Positions 25,191 through 33,723 are shown, counted from the first letter of the stretch. The stretch: 64,000 bases of DNA from an uncultured Dorea sp. (GCA_910577685.1 CAJTOH010000006.1:1-64000); one strand, 5' to 3'. Numbers and translations are program-made. Notes: a model not told the origin generated them from the letters alone.

Positions 25191-26319
25191 AACGTTCCCT
25201 CCTTACGCCGAGAAATGCCACTGTCAGAAGCAGTATACTCATCACGGCAAGAATCAAAAGGCATCTGGTAAACCGTTCCGTGTCATTGTAGATACCCATG
25301 CAGTAAAAGGCGTCGCTTAGGACGGCGGCAGGGTTTATGCGGTTGACGACGGGGCAGTGGAGCTCAATGATGTTCTTCATATTGCCGAACATCAGGCCGG
25401 CAAGGAAGCCGGGAAACAGGGTCAGTAAAACGCAGACGCCCATCTTAAGCCCGAGGGATAAGCGTGCAAGGCATCCGATGGTGACGCCTAAGCAGACGCC
25501 TATCATGCTGCCCATGAAATCCACCAGAAGCAGCGAGCCGATATCATTTCCCAGACTTATCTTAAGGACCTTGCTGATGTACAGGCACAGAATCAGGATA
25601 TTGAAAAAATGGATGATAAACAGCACTGCCATATCCATTAGGACCAGAGTAAGCTTGTGGGTGGGCGTGATGCTGCGCCTTGCCCCAAGGGGGGAGATGT
25701 TTGCCTGACTGTCTATACTTGACTGGACCCCTAAAAATGCTCCGGAGAGGCAGGCATAGGCCACCAGCGCAAAGAAATACTGGATGTTGGGGTTTAAATC
25801 CATACCTCCTAAGGATACCTCGGAGGTAACGTTTTTGTAGTCCTTCATGGCCTCTAAAGCCTCAGGAAGGTTTTCCGGATGGGCCGCGGCAATCTTTTGG
25901 AACATGGCGGCGTTCTGGTTGTAGTTGTCCAGAAGGGAGGTCAGGATACTTTCGTTTAGTCCGTTTTTGCCCACGGTCAGGGAGGGCGTGTCTTTGACGT
26001 AGAAGATTCCGTAGACGGTTTCTTCGTTCAGCGCCTTAAGCCCTTCTGCTTCTGTGGAAATATCCTGGATATCCAGCAGTTCGCCGTCCATCTGTTTTAG
26101 AAATTCCTCAAAGGAGCGGGCGTTTGGGGAAGAAGCGTCTTCTTTGACTACGGCCACCTTTATCTCGTCCCAACTGGATTCGCCCGTACCTTCAAGCCCA
26201 AGATTTCCGAAGGACAGGTAAAAGAAGGTTCCCAGTATGATTGGAAATATCAAAGCCCAGAACATGACCGGAAGATTCCGTATGGTCTGCAGGAAGCGGT
26301 ATTTAAATAGATGTAACAT
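25177..26319 (-). CDS. ABC-2 family exporter permease (partner)
   Basis: This 380-residue protein has the same architecture as the next permease. It has an N-terminal helix (VMFWALIFPIILGTFFYLSF), an extracytoplasmic domain (about 45-190) and five or six C-terminal helices. The two are probably a heterodimeric membrane unit. It is preceded by the ATPase with a 12-base gap and AGGAGGGAAAAGG as ribosome binding site. Confidence 0.85.
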   Translation of the reverse strand: MLHLFKYRFLQTIRNLPVMFWALIFPIILGTFFYLSFGNLGLEGTGESSWDEIKVAVVKEDASSPNARSFEEFLKQMDGELLDIQDISTEAEGLKALNEETVYGIFYVKDTPSLTVGKNGLNESILTSLLDNYNQNAAMFQKIAAAHPENLPEALEAMKDYKNVTSEVSLGGMDLNPNIQYFFALVAYACLSGAFLGVQSSIDSQANISPLGARRSITPTHKLTLVLMDMAVLFIIHFFNILILCLYISKVLKISLGNDIGSLLLVDFMGSMIGVCLGVTIGCLARLSLGLKMGVCVLLTLFPGFLAGLMFGNMKNIIELHCPVVNRINPAAVLSDAFYCMGIYNDTERFTRCLLILAVMSILLLTVAFLGVRRERYDSI

Positions 26320-26331
26320 TCCTTTTCCCTC

Positions 26332-27276
26332 CTAATCTCTTAATTCTTTGCCTGTGATTTCCAGAAATACGTCGTTGAGCGTGGGCAGCTCTGAGAAGAC
26401 TCTGCCGAAACTTATGTCTTTCTCCTGCAGATAGTTGAGGATGCGTACCAGATTGTGGCGTGCTGTGCCTAGTTTGACCTTTAATATCTGGTCCTCATAG
26501 CTGACGTCAAAGACGTGGGGAAGCTCTCTGATTTCCGCAAGGGCGGTCTCCTCCAGGGCGAGGGCTTCGATGGTTATGGTTTCGCCCGTCTTAATCATTT
26601 GCTTTAGTTCTTCGGTGGTTCCCGTTGCCAGTACCCGTCCGTGGTCGATGATGGCGATGCGGGTGCAAATCTGCTCTACCTCTTCCATGTAGTGGGAGGT
26701 GTAGATGATGGTGGAGCCCTGCCGGTTTAGCTCTACGATGCCTTCCAGAATCTTGTTGCGGCTCTGGGGGTCCACTGCCACGGTAGGCTCATCCATAATA
26801 ATCAGCCGAGGCTTGTGGACGATGCCGCAGGCGATATTGAGCCGCCGCAAAAGGCCGCCGGAGAGTTTCTTTGGGCGCATCTTGGTGAAGTCCTCCAATC
26901 CTGTGAAGCGGACGGCTTCTTCCACCAGTTGTTTTCGTCTTGTCTTATCTTTGACGTACAGCCCGCAGAAATAGTCGATATTCTCCCAGACGGACATCTG
27001 CTCGAATACGGCTACATTCTGCATGACGACGCCAATCTGTTTCTTGATGTCGTAGCTGTTGGGGTGCATGTTTTTGCCGAAGATAGTGATGGTGCCTTTG
27101 TCGTACTTCAAAAGCGCGAGAAGGCAGTTGATGGCAGTGGTCTTGCCGGAGCCGTTGGGCCCCAAGAGTCCGAAGATTTCGCCCTCGTGTATGGTAAGGT
27201 TCAGGTGGTCAAGGGCTACTAGGTTTTGGTAGCGTTTTACCAGGTTTTCTATTTGGATGATATTGGTTGTCTGCAT
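26332..27276 (-). CDS. ABC transporter ATP-binding protein
   Basis: This 314-residue ATPase has Walker A GPNGSGKTTAI, the signature LSGGLLRRLN, Walker B LIIMDEPTVAVDP and the H-loop TSHYMEE. A C-terminal domain of about 80 residues follows, as in drug-exporter ATPases. It is first in a leftward three-gene exporter operon with AAGGAGGCAAAGC before the ATG. It is divergent from a two-component system, which suggests that the system controls it. Confidence 0.93.
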   Translation of the reverse strand: MQTTNIIQIENLVKRYQNLVALDHLNLTIHEGEIFGLLGPNGSGKTTAINCLLALLKYDKGTITIFGKNMHPNSYDIKKQIGVVMQNVAVFEQMSVWENIDYFCGLYVKDKTRRKQLVEEAVRFTGLEDFTKMRPKKLSGGLLRRLNIACGIVHKPRLIIMDEPTVAVDPQSRNKILEGIVELNRQGSTIIYTSHYMEEVEQICTRIAIIDHGRVLATGTTEELKQMIKTGETITIEALALEETALAEIRELPHVFDVSYEDQILKVKLGTARHNLVRILNYLQEKDISFGRVFSELPTLNDVFLEITGKELRD

Positions 27277-27333
27277 AGCTTTGCCTCCTTATTTGATACT
27301 TGTAGTATAAAGTAGGGGCGTTTATAATGGTAG

Positions 27334-27360
27334 TGTCACGTGTCAGAAGGGTATGTGACA
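27334..27360. promoter_or_regulatory. Inverted repeat in the divergent ABC / two-component intergenic region
   Basis: TGTCAC (27334-27339) and GTGACA (27355-27360) are separated by 15 bases. They lie between the divergent exporter operon and the kinase gene. This is a candidate operator for the NarL-type response regulator; function is inferred from position only. Confidence 0.45.
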
Positions 27361-27450
27361 AATGTAATATTGTTATTGGTTATATTGTGATTGTGCCGGT
27401 AGGAGGAAATGAAAGGGGAATGTTATGTTTATGCGGCAGGAGGAAATGGA

Positions 27451-28620
27451 ATGAAGTTTGCGGTAGATTTGGCCGTGTTATGGATGTATTGTCTGGCGGC
27501 GGCAGTTTTTGTGCCGGTTGATATTCCGTTTGTGGTGGGGGCTTTGGCGGCGGTGGTCTATGCCTGCGGCTGTTGTCTGGCTCATTCGGGACGTGTAAGG
27601 TTTGGTTTCAGCGCGGTGTTTCTTGCCTTATCTGCGGTATGCCTGCAGCTATTGATGTTTGTGCCTCTGGTGTTTTATGTCCTGTTGGATGGGGTTTTGC
27701 CAGCCGGTCAGGGGTCTGTGAGGGACGGAGGTCCCGGCGGAGATTACAGGCTGGACGCCCGGGGATATGTGGTCGGGTGCGCCGTCTGTTGTTTTTTTGC
27801 GGCTGTCTATGTTTCTTCGGAGGAAGCGGTGGTCTGTTTTGCCGCCGTGGGCTGTGTGATTGGGGGGAGGCTCCAGTATCAGACCGGAGGGTACCGCCGG
27901 TTGGACGCTAAGTACCGAAGGACAAGGGACGACAGTGTGGAGATGAATCTTTTGCTTCGGGAGAAGAATCAGAGTATTCTGGAAAAGCAGGATTATGAGG
28001 TCTATACGGCGACTCTCCGGGAGAGAAACCGGATTGCCAGGGAGATTCACGACAATGTGGGGCATATGTTGTCTCGGTCAATCTTGATGGTGGGAGCTAT
28101 GAAAGCGGTTCATGGGGAGGGTAATCTTAAGGAGCCGCTGGCTCAGTTGGAGGATACGCTGAATGGGGCCATGACCAGCGTCCGAAGGAGCGTCCATGAC
28201 CTCCATGACGAGGCGATTAATCTGAAGGAAGTGTTGGAGAGCCTGATGAAGGATTTTACTTTCTGTCAGGCGTCTCTTGAGTATGACATGGGATATGACG
28301 TGCCTCGAAATCTTCGGTATGGTTTTATTGCCATTGTCAAGGAGGCCTTAAATAATGTGATGAAGCATAGTAATGCAACGGAGGTACAGGTGACTGCCAG
28401 AGAGCATCCGGGGCTGTACCAGTTGATTGTTGAGGATAACGGGACGCCGATGGCCGTGGGCCTTCGGAAGGAGAGGGGGCTTTTCGGCGGGGGCCAGGAG
28501 GAAAATCAGGGTATTGGTATCCGCAATATGAAGGAACGGGTGGATACTTTTGGCGGTAATCTGGAGATTCGTACCCAAGGTGGGTGGCGTATCTATATTA
28601 CGGTGCCTAAGACGTCTTAA
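27451..28620 (+). CDS. Sensor histidine kinase, NarL-partner type (HisKA_3)
   Basis: This 389-residue kinase has five or six N-terminal membrane helices (to about residue 145) and a short coiled linker. The HisKA_3 phosphoacceptor is REIHDNVGHMLSRS. The ATPase domain has N-box KEALNNVMKHS, G1 VEDNGTP and GIGIRNMKERV. No extracellular domain is large, so it probably senses within the membrane. The ATG at 27451 has AGGAGG 7 bases upstream; an ATG at 27409 is less well placed. It pairs with the response regulator 44 bases downstream. Confidence 0.9.
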   Translation: MKFAVDLAVLWMYCLAAAVFVPVDIPFVVGALAAVVYACGCCLAHSGRVRFGFSAVFLALSAVCLQLLMFVPLVFYVLLDGVLPAGQGSVRDGGPGGDYRLDARGYVVGCAVCCFFAAVYVSSEEAVVCFAAVGCVIGGRLQYQTGGYRRLDAKYRRTRDDSVEMNLLLREKNQSILEKQDYEVYTATLRERNRIAREIHDNVGHMLSRSILMVGAMKAVHGEGNLKEPLAQLEDTLNGAMTSVRRSVHDLHDEAINLKEVLESLMKDFTFCQASLEYDMGYDVPRNLRYGFIAIVKEALNNVMKHSNATEVQVTAREHPGLYQLIVEDNGTPMAVGLRKERGLFGGGQEENQGIGIRNMKERVDTFGGNLEIRTQGGWRIYITVPKTS

Positions 28621-28664
28621 GTTTGGCTGCAAAAGTGTTTTTTGGAAGGAAAGGGGAGGTTTTT

Positions 28665-29288
28665 ATGAGGATTGTGATTGTTGACGATGATTTGTTGGTT
28701 GCCGGTGCGCTTAAGACGATTTTGGAGGCGGACGAGGAGGTTTCGGTTGTTGGTACGGGGCAGGATGGGGGAGAGGCCCTTGGGCTGTATCGGAGGTTTT
28801 TGCCGGACGTGCTGCTGATGGATATTCGTATGCAGAAGGTGAGCGGCCTTGAAGCGGCTAAGCAGATTCTTGATGAATATCCGGAGGCGAAGATTCTGCT
28901 TCTGACTACGTTTGCCGATGATGAATATATTGTGAAAGCTTTAAAATACGGCGTGAAGGGTTATCTTCTTAAGCAGGATTACCAGAGTATCCTTCCGGCT
29001 ATCCGGGCGGTTTTAACGGGGCAGACTGTGTTTGGGACGGAGATTGTCTCGAAGATACCCCAGCTTCTGCAGGAGAAGAAGGCTTTTGACTGGGGGGCGT
29101 ACGAGATTAGTGAGAAGGAGCTTAAGGTCATGTCGCTGGTGGCGGAGGGCTTAAGTAATAAGGAGCTTGCCGAAAGGCTGTTTTTGAGCGAGGGGACTGT
29201 GCGCAATTATATCAGTAATATTCTGGATAAGCTTAAGCTTCGGGACCGCACGCAGCTTGCCGTCTATTATCTGAAAAAAAACTGTTGA
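28665..29288 (+). CDS. Response regulator, NarL/LuxR family
   Basis: This 207-residue protein has a receiver domain with acidic pocket VDDD, phospho-acceptor Asp in VLLMDIRM and Lys in GYLLKQD. A LuxR-type helix-turn-helix follows (LSNKELAERLFLSEGTVRNYISNILDKL in two parts). Its partner is the kinase just upstream. Its likely targets include the divergent ABC exporter. GGGGAGG lies before the ATG at 28665, and upstream in-frame TTG starts are rejected. Confidence 0.93.
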   Translation: MRIVIVDDDLLVAGALKTILEADEEVSVVGTGQDGGEALGLYRRFLPDVLLMDIRMQKVSGLEAAKQILDEYPEAKILLLTTFADDEYIVKALKYGVKGYLLKQDYQSILPAIRAVLTGQTVFGTEIVSKIPQLLQEKKAFDWGAYEISEKELKVMSLVAEGLSNKELAERLFLSEGTVRNYISNILDKLKLRDRTQLAVYYLKKNC

Positions 29289-29314
29289 TTCCCTGACCGT
29301 AAAAGTAGTACAAT
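29285..29314 (+). promoter_or_regulatory. Promoter of ridA
   Basis: TTGATT (29285-29290), 18 bases and TACAAT (29309-29314). The -35 overlaps the stop codon of the response regulator. Confidence 0.5.
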
Positions 29315-29380
29315 AGGTATTGACAGTTTTGAATTTGTATAATGAAGAAAATTTTTGGGAAGAGTAAAGGAGAGATTATT

Positions 29381-29758
29381 ATGAAAGTAGTAGCGACAAA
29401 GAAAGCGCCGGAAGCATTAGGGCCGTATTCACAGGGATATGTGCACAATGGTATTTTCTATTCCGCAGGTCAGGTTCCGATTAATCCTGAGACTGGCGAG
29501 GTTGAGGCTGAGACGATTGAGGGTCAGGCTGACCAGGTGTGCAGGAATTTAGGGGCTGTCCTTACGGAAGCCGGCACATCCTTTGATAAGGTGCTTAAGA
29601 CGACCTGTTTCTTGGCGGATATGGGTGACTTCGCGGCTTTTAACGAGGTTTATGCCAAGTATTTTACTTCTAAGCCGGCGAGAAGCTGTGTGGCAGTAAA
29701 GACTCTGCCGAAGAATGTGAAGTGTGAAGTGGAACTGATTGCGGTTGTTGGTGAATAA
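29381..29758 (+). CDS. ridA: RidA family enamine/imine deaminase
   Basis: This 125-residue protein is a typical RidA (YjgF/YER057c/UK114). It has GPYSQGYVHNG, SAGQVPINPETG, DKVLKTTCFLADM and the active-site Arg in ARSCVAVKTLPKN. The trimeric enzyme hydrolyses reactive 2-aminoacrylate and other imines made by PLP enzymes. AAAGGAG precedes the ATG at 29381; an upstream in-frame ATG at 29342 lies too near the promoter. Confidence 0.95.
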   Translation: MKVVATKKAPEALGPYSQGYVHNGIFYSAGQVPINPETGEVEAETIEGQADQVCRNLGAVLTEAGTSFDKVLKTTCFLADMGDFAAFNEVYAKYFTSKPARSCVAVKTLPKNVKCEVELIAVVGE

Positions 29759-29799
29759 GAGTTTTTTTCTTTAGGAATACAGAAAAGAGGTATGTGAGA

Positions 29800-30633
29800 A
29801 TGGCAGAAGAACAGCAGAAGGGCTGTACATCATCGGACTGCGCCGGATGCGCCCATGCGGGCTCGTGCAGCAGTAAGCCCCAGGATTTGAGAGAGCCGGC
29901 GAATCCGTTTTCTAAGATTAAGAAGGTGATTGCCGTGGTAAGCGGCAAGGGCGGAGTCGGTAAGTCTCTGGTGACGGCGAGTCTTGCGCGGCTTATGCGG
30001 GAGCAGGGATTTTCTGTGGGTATTCTGGACGCTGATGTGACCGGACCTTCCATTCCGAAGATGTATGGAATCCATGACAAGGCGAAAGGGGACGAGGCGG
30101 GGATTTTTCCCTGTGAGGCGAAGGATGGCACGAAGATTATGTCTGTGAACCTGCTTCTTGAGAATGAGTCGGACCCGGTGATTTGGAGAGGCCCTGTGAT
30201 TGCGGGGGTGGTGACTCAGTTCTGGACGGATGTTATGTGGGGCGAGCTGGATTATCTGTTCGTGGACATGCCGCCGGGAACCGGGGATGTGCCGCTGACT
30301 GTGTTCCAGTCGCTGCCTGTGGACGGCGTGGTGATTGTGACGTCTCCTCAGGATTTGGTGCAGATGATTGTCAAGAAGGCTTATAATATGGCGAAAGCTA
30401 TGAATATTCCGGTAATGGGACTTGTGGAGAACTATAGTTATCTTTTGTGTCCGGACTGCGGAAAGCGGATTTCCGTTTTCGGGGAGAGCCATGTGGACGA
30501 GGCGGCAGAAGAGCTTGGTCTTTCGGTGCTGGGTAAGATGCCTATTGACGCCGGTCTTGCCGAGGCTGTGGAGCAGGAGAGATTCTATGAGGTTAGCAAT
30601 GAGTATCTGAGTGCGGCTGTGAATAAGCTTTAG
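29800..30633 (+). CDS. Mrp/NBP35-type P-loop ATPase, iron-sulfur cluster carrier
   Basis: This 277-residue protein opens with a Cys-rich stretch (CTSSDCAGCAHAGSC) that can bind an Fe-S cluster. The deviant Walker A GKGGVGKS follows at about residue 50, then DADVTGPSIPKM and DMPPGTGDVPLT. A second Cys pair (CPDCGKRI) lies at about residue 220. The family carries or assembles Fe-S clusters for apo-enzymes. It is separated from ridA by 41 bases and may be co-transcribed with it. Confidence 0.93.
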   Translation: MAEEQQKGCTSSDCAGCAHAGSCSSKPQDLREPANPFSKIKKVIAVVSGKGGVGKSLVTASLARLMREQGFSVGILDADVTGPSIPKMYGIHDKAKGDEAGIFPCEAKDGTKIMSVNLLLENESDPVIWRGPVIAGVVTQFWTDVMWGELDYLFVDMPPGTGDVPLTVFQSLPVDGVVIVTSPQDLVQMIVKKAYNMAKAMNIPVMGLVENYSYLLCPDCGKRISVFGESHVDEAAEELGLSVLGKMPIDAGLAEAVEQERFYEVSNEYLSAAVNKL

Positions 30634-30648
30634 AGGGTTTTGTTTTGC

Positions 30649-30686
30649 GGCGTAGGCGGGAGGAAGTTTCTGCTTACGCCTTTTTT
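30649..30686 (+). terminator. Rho-independent terminator
   Basis: GGCGTAGGC (30649-30657) pairs with GCTTACGCC (30672-30680) with one wobble, followed by six T. Confidence 0.85.
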
Positions 30687-30771
30687 GGTTTTTGTTTGTT
30701 TTTGGGAGGTATGTGGCGCGGCGGGAGGGCGGATTGTCTTTGTGTCAGATGGATAAGGCGGAGGTTTGTTT

Positions 30772-31446
30772 ATGTATAGGATTTTGATTGTTGAGGATGA
30801 CAGGGTTATCGCTCAGACTCTTGCCTCTCATTTATGCAGGTGGGATTATGAGACGAAATGTGTGGAGGATTTTAAGAATGTTGCAAAGGAGTTTCGGCAG
30901 TATGACCCTCAGCTTGTTCTTCTGGATATTATGCTCCCGTTTTTTAATGGTTTTCATTGGTGTCAGGAAATACGAAGGTTTTCAAAGGCGCCGATTGTTT
31001 TCCTGTCTTCTGCCAATGATAATATGAATATTGTCATGGCGATGAATATGGGCGGGGACGAGTTTATTGAGAAGCCTTTTGACCTGAATGTGGTGACGGC
31101 TAAGGTGCAGGCTATCCTTAGAAGGACTTATTCCTTTCAGGGGACGGTGAATGTGATGGAGTACCGGGGGGCGGTTCTGAATCTGAATGACGCGACGTTT
31201 GTGAAGGGAGGGCAGAAGGCGGAGCTTACGAAGAATGAGTTTCGGATTCTTCAGATGCTTCTGGAAAATGCGGGGAGAATTGTGTCCAGGGACAGTATTA
31301 TTACCAGGCTTTGGGAGAGTGACGAGTTTATTGATGATAATACTTTGACGGTTAATGTTGCGAGGCTTCGTAAGAAGCTGGAGCAGATTGGGCTTGCCGG
31401 CATGATTAAGACGAAGAAAGGGATTGGGTATATGGTGGAGCTATGA
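30772..31446 (+). CDS. Response regulator, OmpR family (BceR-like)
   Basis: This 224-residue protein has a receiver domain (VEDDR, phospho-Asp in LVLLDIMLP, Lys in IEKPFD) and an OmpR winged helix (LTKNEFRILQMLLENAGRIVSR in two parts, then DDNTLTVNVARLRKKL). It is the partner of the intramembrane kinase that overlaps it by ATGA. The downstream Bce-like transporter makes it a likely regulator of antimicrobial-peptide resistance. GGAGG lies 7 bases before the ATG at 30772. Confidence 0.93.
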   Translation: MYRILIVEDDRVIAQTLASHLCRWDYETKCVEDFKNVAKEFRQYDPQLVLLDIMLPFFNGFHWCQEIRRFSKAPIVFLSSANDNMNIVMAMNMGGDEFIEKPFDLNVVTAKVQAILRRTYSFQGTVNVMEYRGAVLNLNDATFVKGGQKAELTKNEFRILQMLLENAGRIVSRDSIITRLWESDEFIDDNTLTVNVARLRKKLEQIGLAGMIKTKKGIGYMVEL

Positions 31447-32561
31447 GGATGATGGGGGCGTTTTTGAGGGAGAGGAAGAGGGAAGTCTGGCTTGGCGTGG
31501 TTTTGATTGGTACGTTTGCGAGTGTCTCTTATCTGTATCGTGTCCGTATGGATGCTGTGACCTATGCTTTGATGTTGTCAGCGGTGTTTTGTCTGTTGTT
31601 TGGCGTGCCGGATTTTCTGAGGTTTGTGAGGAAACATCGGGAGTTAGTTGAGGCGGAGAGTGGTTTTTTGTCGGGTTTTGCCAAGATGCCGGAGTGTGAG
31701 ACGCTGATTGAGGAGGATTACCAGAGGATTCTTTCGAAGTTTTATGAGGCGTTGCTTGAGACGGATTCGGCGGGGCGGATTGCCAGACAGGAGATGGTGG
31801 ATTACTATGGTATGTGGGCGCATCAGATTAAGACGCCTATTGCGGCTATGCATGTGCTGCTGCAGGCGTTGGAGGGGTGTGAGTTTGAGGAGGGGTGTGG
31901 GTTTGAGGAGGATGGTGAGGATGTTGATGGGTCTTTAACATCTGTGCAGGGGTGTGAGTTTGAGGATGGCGGTGGGCCTTTGGTGTCTGTGAGGGGGGGG
32001 GTTACCAAGGAGATGAAGCTGGAGTTGTTTAAGATTGAGCAGTATGTGGAGATGGCTCTTACTTATCTGCGGATGGAGGATATGTCTTCGGACCTGTCTT
32101 TTGAGGTCTTTTCTCTGGATTCGATTATCAGGCAGGCTGTCCGTAAGTATTCGCAGATGTTTATCTTAAAGAGGATTGGGCTTGTTTATGTGCCGGTGGA
32201 ACTTAAGGTTCTGACGGATGAGAAGTGGCTGGTGTTTGTGTTGGAGCAGTTGTTGTCTAATGCTTTGAAGTATACTTTGAGTGGGAAGATTTCGATTTAT
32301 TTGGAGGACACTTCTTGTCAGACTTGTCTTGTGATTGAGGATACGGGGATTGGTATCTGTTCGGAGGATTTGCCTAGGGTATTTGAGAAGGGATTTACTG
32401 GTTATAATGGGCGTACGGATAAGAAATCTACGGGGATTGGGCTTTATCTGTGTAAGTCGGTGATGGACAGGCTTAGGCATCGGATTTGGATGGAATCTGA
32501 GGTGGGTGCGGGGACGAAGGTGTATCTGTCGCTTGGCAGGGAAAATGTGAGGCATGAATAA
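31443..32561 (+). CDS. Intramembrane-sensing histidine kinase (BceS-like) with a repeat insert
   Basis: This 372-residue kinase has two membrane helices close together (about 17-32 and 38-56) with almost no extracellular loop, the BceS layout. The H-box is MWAHQIKTPIAAMH with His at 127. The ATPase domain has N-box EQLLSNALKYT, G1 IEDTGIGI and G2 GIGLYLCKSV. Between the two helices of the dimerisation domain lies an insert of about 44 residues (144-187). It is made of GCEFEE-type repeats rich in Gly, Glu and Asp, and ends at a run of nine G bases. Relatives lack such an insert. In-frame length changes could alter signalling, and slippage at the G run would truncate the protein. Confidence 0.9.
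   Translation: MRMMGAFLRERKREVWLGVVLIGTFASVSYLYRVRMDAVTYALMLSAVFCLLFGVPDFLRFVRKHRELVEAESGFLSGFAKMPECETLIEEDYQRILSKFYEALLETDSAGRIARQEMVDYYGMWAHQIKTPIAAMHVLLQALEGCEFEEGCGFEEDGEDVDGSLTSVQGCEFEDGGGPLVSVRGGVTKEMKLELFKIEQYVEMALTYLRMEDMSSDLSFEVFSLDSIIRQAVRKYSQMFILKRIGLVYVPVELKVLTDEKWLVFVLEQLLSNALKYTLSGKISIYLEDTSCQTCLVIEDTGIGICSEDLPRVFEKGFTGYNGRTDKKSTGIGLYLCKSVMDRLRHRIWMESEVGAGTKVYLSLGRENVRHE
31874..31966 (+). repeat. 18-bp repeats inside the BceS-like kinase gene
   Basis: The unit GGGGTGTGAGTTTGAGGA occurs at 31874-31891, with one change at 31892-31909, and again exactly at 31949-31966. Each copy encodes six residues (GCEFEE or a variant), so gain or loss of a copy keeps the frame. Confidence 0.9.
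31993..32001 (+). repeat. Nine-G homopolymer in the kinase coding region
   Basis: G9 encodes the end of RGG just after the repeat insert. Tracts of this length are prone to polymerase slippage, and a one-base change would shift the frame before the ATPase domain. Confidence 0.85.
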
Positions 32562-32588
32562 ATTGCAGCCAAAGGAGAAAAGATTCTT

Positions 32589-32670
32589 CCCATCTTAAAT
32601 GGAGCTTTAGATAGCAGAAATATAGGTTGTATTCTACGTCCAAGTACCTTATAATATTGATTAAGATGGG
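32589..32670. repeat. 10-bp inverted repeat flanking the Uma2 promoter
   Basis: CCCATCTTAA (32589-32598) and TTAAGATGGG (32661-32670) are perfect inverted copies with the promoter between them. They could be an operator, transcript ends in a hairpin, or remnant ends of a small inserted element. Confidence 0.5.
32627..32655 (+). promoter_or_regulatory. Promoter of the Uma2 gene
   Basis: TTGTAT (32627-32632), 17 bases and a consensus TATAAT (32650-32655). The gene therefore has its own promoter although it lies inside the Bce-like module. Confidence 0.7.
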
Positions 32671-32680
32671 GGTGCAGTGG

Positions 32681-33226
32681 ATGAACGTAGTTAGAAAAAA
32701 AGATACTTACAAAGAAACCTGTACAATAGATGATATATATGCTTTGCCAGATGGTGAGAGGGCAGAATTGATTGACGGACAGATATATTATCTTGCGGCG
32801 CCAAGTCGGACTCATCAGAGAATTTTATTTTCATTAAGCAGAAAGATTGCAGATTATATTGATTCTAAAGGCGGCAACTGTGAAGTAGATATTGCTCCAT
32901 TTGCAGTATTCTTAAATAATGATGATATCAATTATGTGGAACCAGATATCTCTGTTATCTGTGATTCTTCTAAGTTAGATGATAAAGGATGTCACGGTGC
33001 GCCTGACTGGGTGATTGAAATTGTTTCACAGAGCAGTAAACGGATGGACTATCTGATAAAACTTTTTAAATACCGTAATGCTGGTGTTAAAGAGTATTGG
33101 ATTGTTGATGAAAATAAGAATCGAATTACAGTTTATAATTTTTTACATGATACTATAGAGGAATATGCTTTTGGTGAAGATATTCCTGTTGGGATTTATG
33201 AGGATTTTTCCATTAGGATTTCATGA
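32681..33226 (+). CDS. Uma2-family PD-(D/E)XK nuclease-like protein
   Basis: This 181-residue protein belongs to the Uma2 (DUF820) family. It has ALPDGERAELIDGQIYYL, HQRILFSLSRKI, the acidic core EPDISVIC, WVIEIVSQSS and KEYWIVDENKN. The fold is a restriction-endonuclease type; cellular function is unclear, and members are common near mobile DNA. It sits between the kinase and its ABC transporter, where an unrelated gene is not expected. A/T-rich codons also differ from the G/T-rich kinase before it. Both points suggest insertion. The ATG at 32681 fits the promoter better than earlier in-frame starts. Confidence 0.85.
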   Translation: MNVVRKKDTYKETCTIDDIYALPDGERAELIDGQIYYLAAPSRTHQRILFSLSRKIADYIDSKGGNCEVDIAPFAVFLNNDDINYVEPDISVICDSSKLDDKGCHGAPDWVIEIVSQSSKRMDYLIKLFKYRNAGVKEYWIVDENKNRITVYNFLHDTIEEYAFGEDIPVGIYEDFSIRIS

Positions 33227-33262
33227 AGTATCCTCTATTATTCTCATAAAAATTGTTAAATA

Positions 33263-33293
33263 GAGCCGGGAGCCGGTTTACGGATTCTCGGCT
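33263..33293. terminator. Hairpin after the Uma2 gene
   Basis: AGCCGGGAGCCG and CGGATTCTCGGCT form an imperfect stem between the Uma2 gene and the convergent Rpn remnant. The tail is not clearly T-rich in either direction. Confidence 0.45.
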
Positions 33294-33316
33294 TAGGGCT
33301 TTGCTTATGCGATTCG

Positions 33317-33484
33317 TTATGCTTTCAGTTTTTTCACTTCATCAAGAGGAAGTCCGGCGTATTCCGCAATTTTTTCAAGTGTTAATATTCCGTCTGCCAA
33401 CATTCTTTTAGCAGTATTTATTGCACCTTCTTTTATACCCTCTTGTAAAGATTCTTTTCTCATATCCTCCATGACTTTGCACAT
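33317..33484 (-). pseudogene. C-terminal remnant of an Rpn family recombination-promoting nuclease / putative transposase
   Basis: On the minus strand 55 codons remain, ending at 33317. They read MCKVMEDMRKESLQEG, then KEGAINTAKRMLADGIL and EKIAEYAGLPLDEVKKL, the characteristic tail of the Rpn (YhgA-like) nucleases. The frame is closed by a stop just upstream, and the PD-(D/E)XK catalytic domain is gone. It is a decayed insertion in the Bce-like module. Nothing else was recognised between this remnant and the ABC ATPase at 33724 beyond AT-rich sequence with a TATAAT at 33660. Confidence 0.75.
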
Positions 33485-33723
33485 GATTAAGTTTCTGATT
33501 TTTCAATCCGGGAACAAGTTTCATATTTTGCAATTTATGTACATCGCGAAGCGGTTAATGGCCGCGAAGTGAATAGCAGCATGTCTTTTTCTTACAGCAA
33601 TGTAAGGTTTAGCCGCTGAAATGTAACCTGAATCTATGGAAAGCCGCCTCCTTTTCTTCTATAATTAACCTTGTAATCAAGAGGTCAGCATAAAAATATC
33701 AGACAGGAAAGGACGGAAACAAT

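Noticed and set aside
29309..29354. TTGACA and TATAAT near 29322-29345 as one promoter before ridA
   Set aside because: The boxes are only about 12 bases apart, too close for sigma-A; the upstream pair at 29285-29314 has an 18-base spacer.
31874..32001. Kinase repeat region as a sequencing artefact
   Set aside because: The frame is maintained across the repeats and G9 tract into a complete ATPase domain, so the region is kept as real; the exact tract length still needs confirmation.
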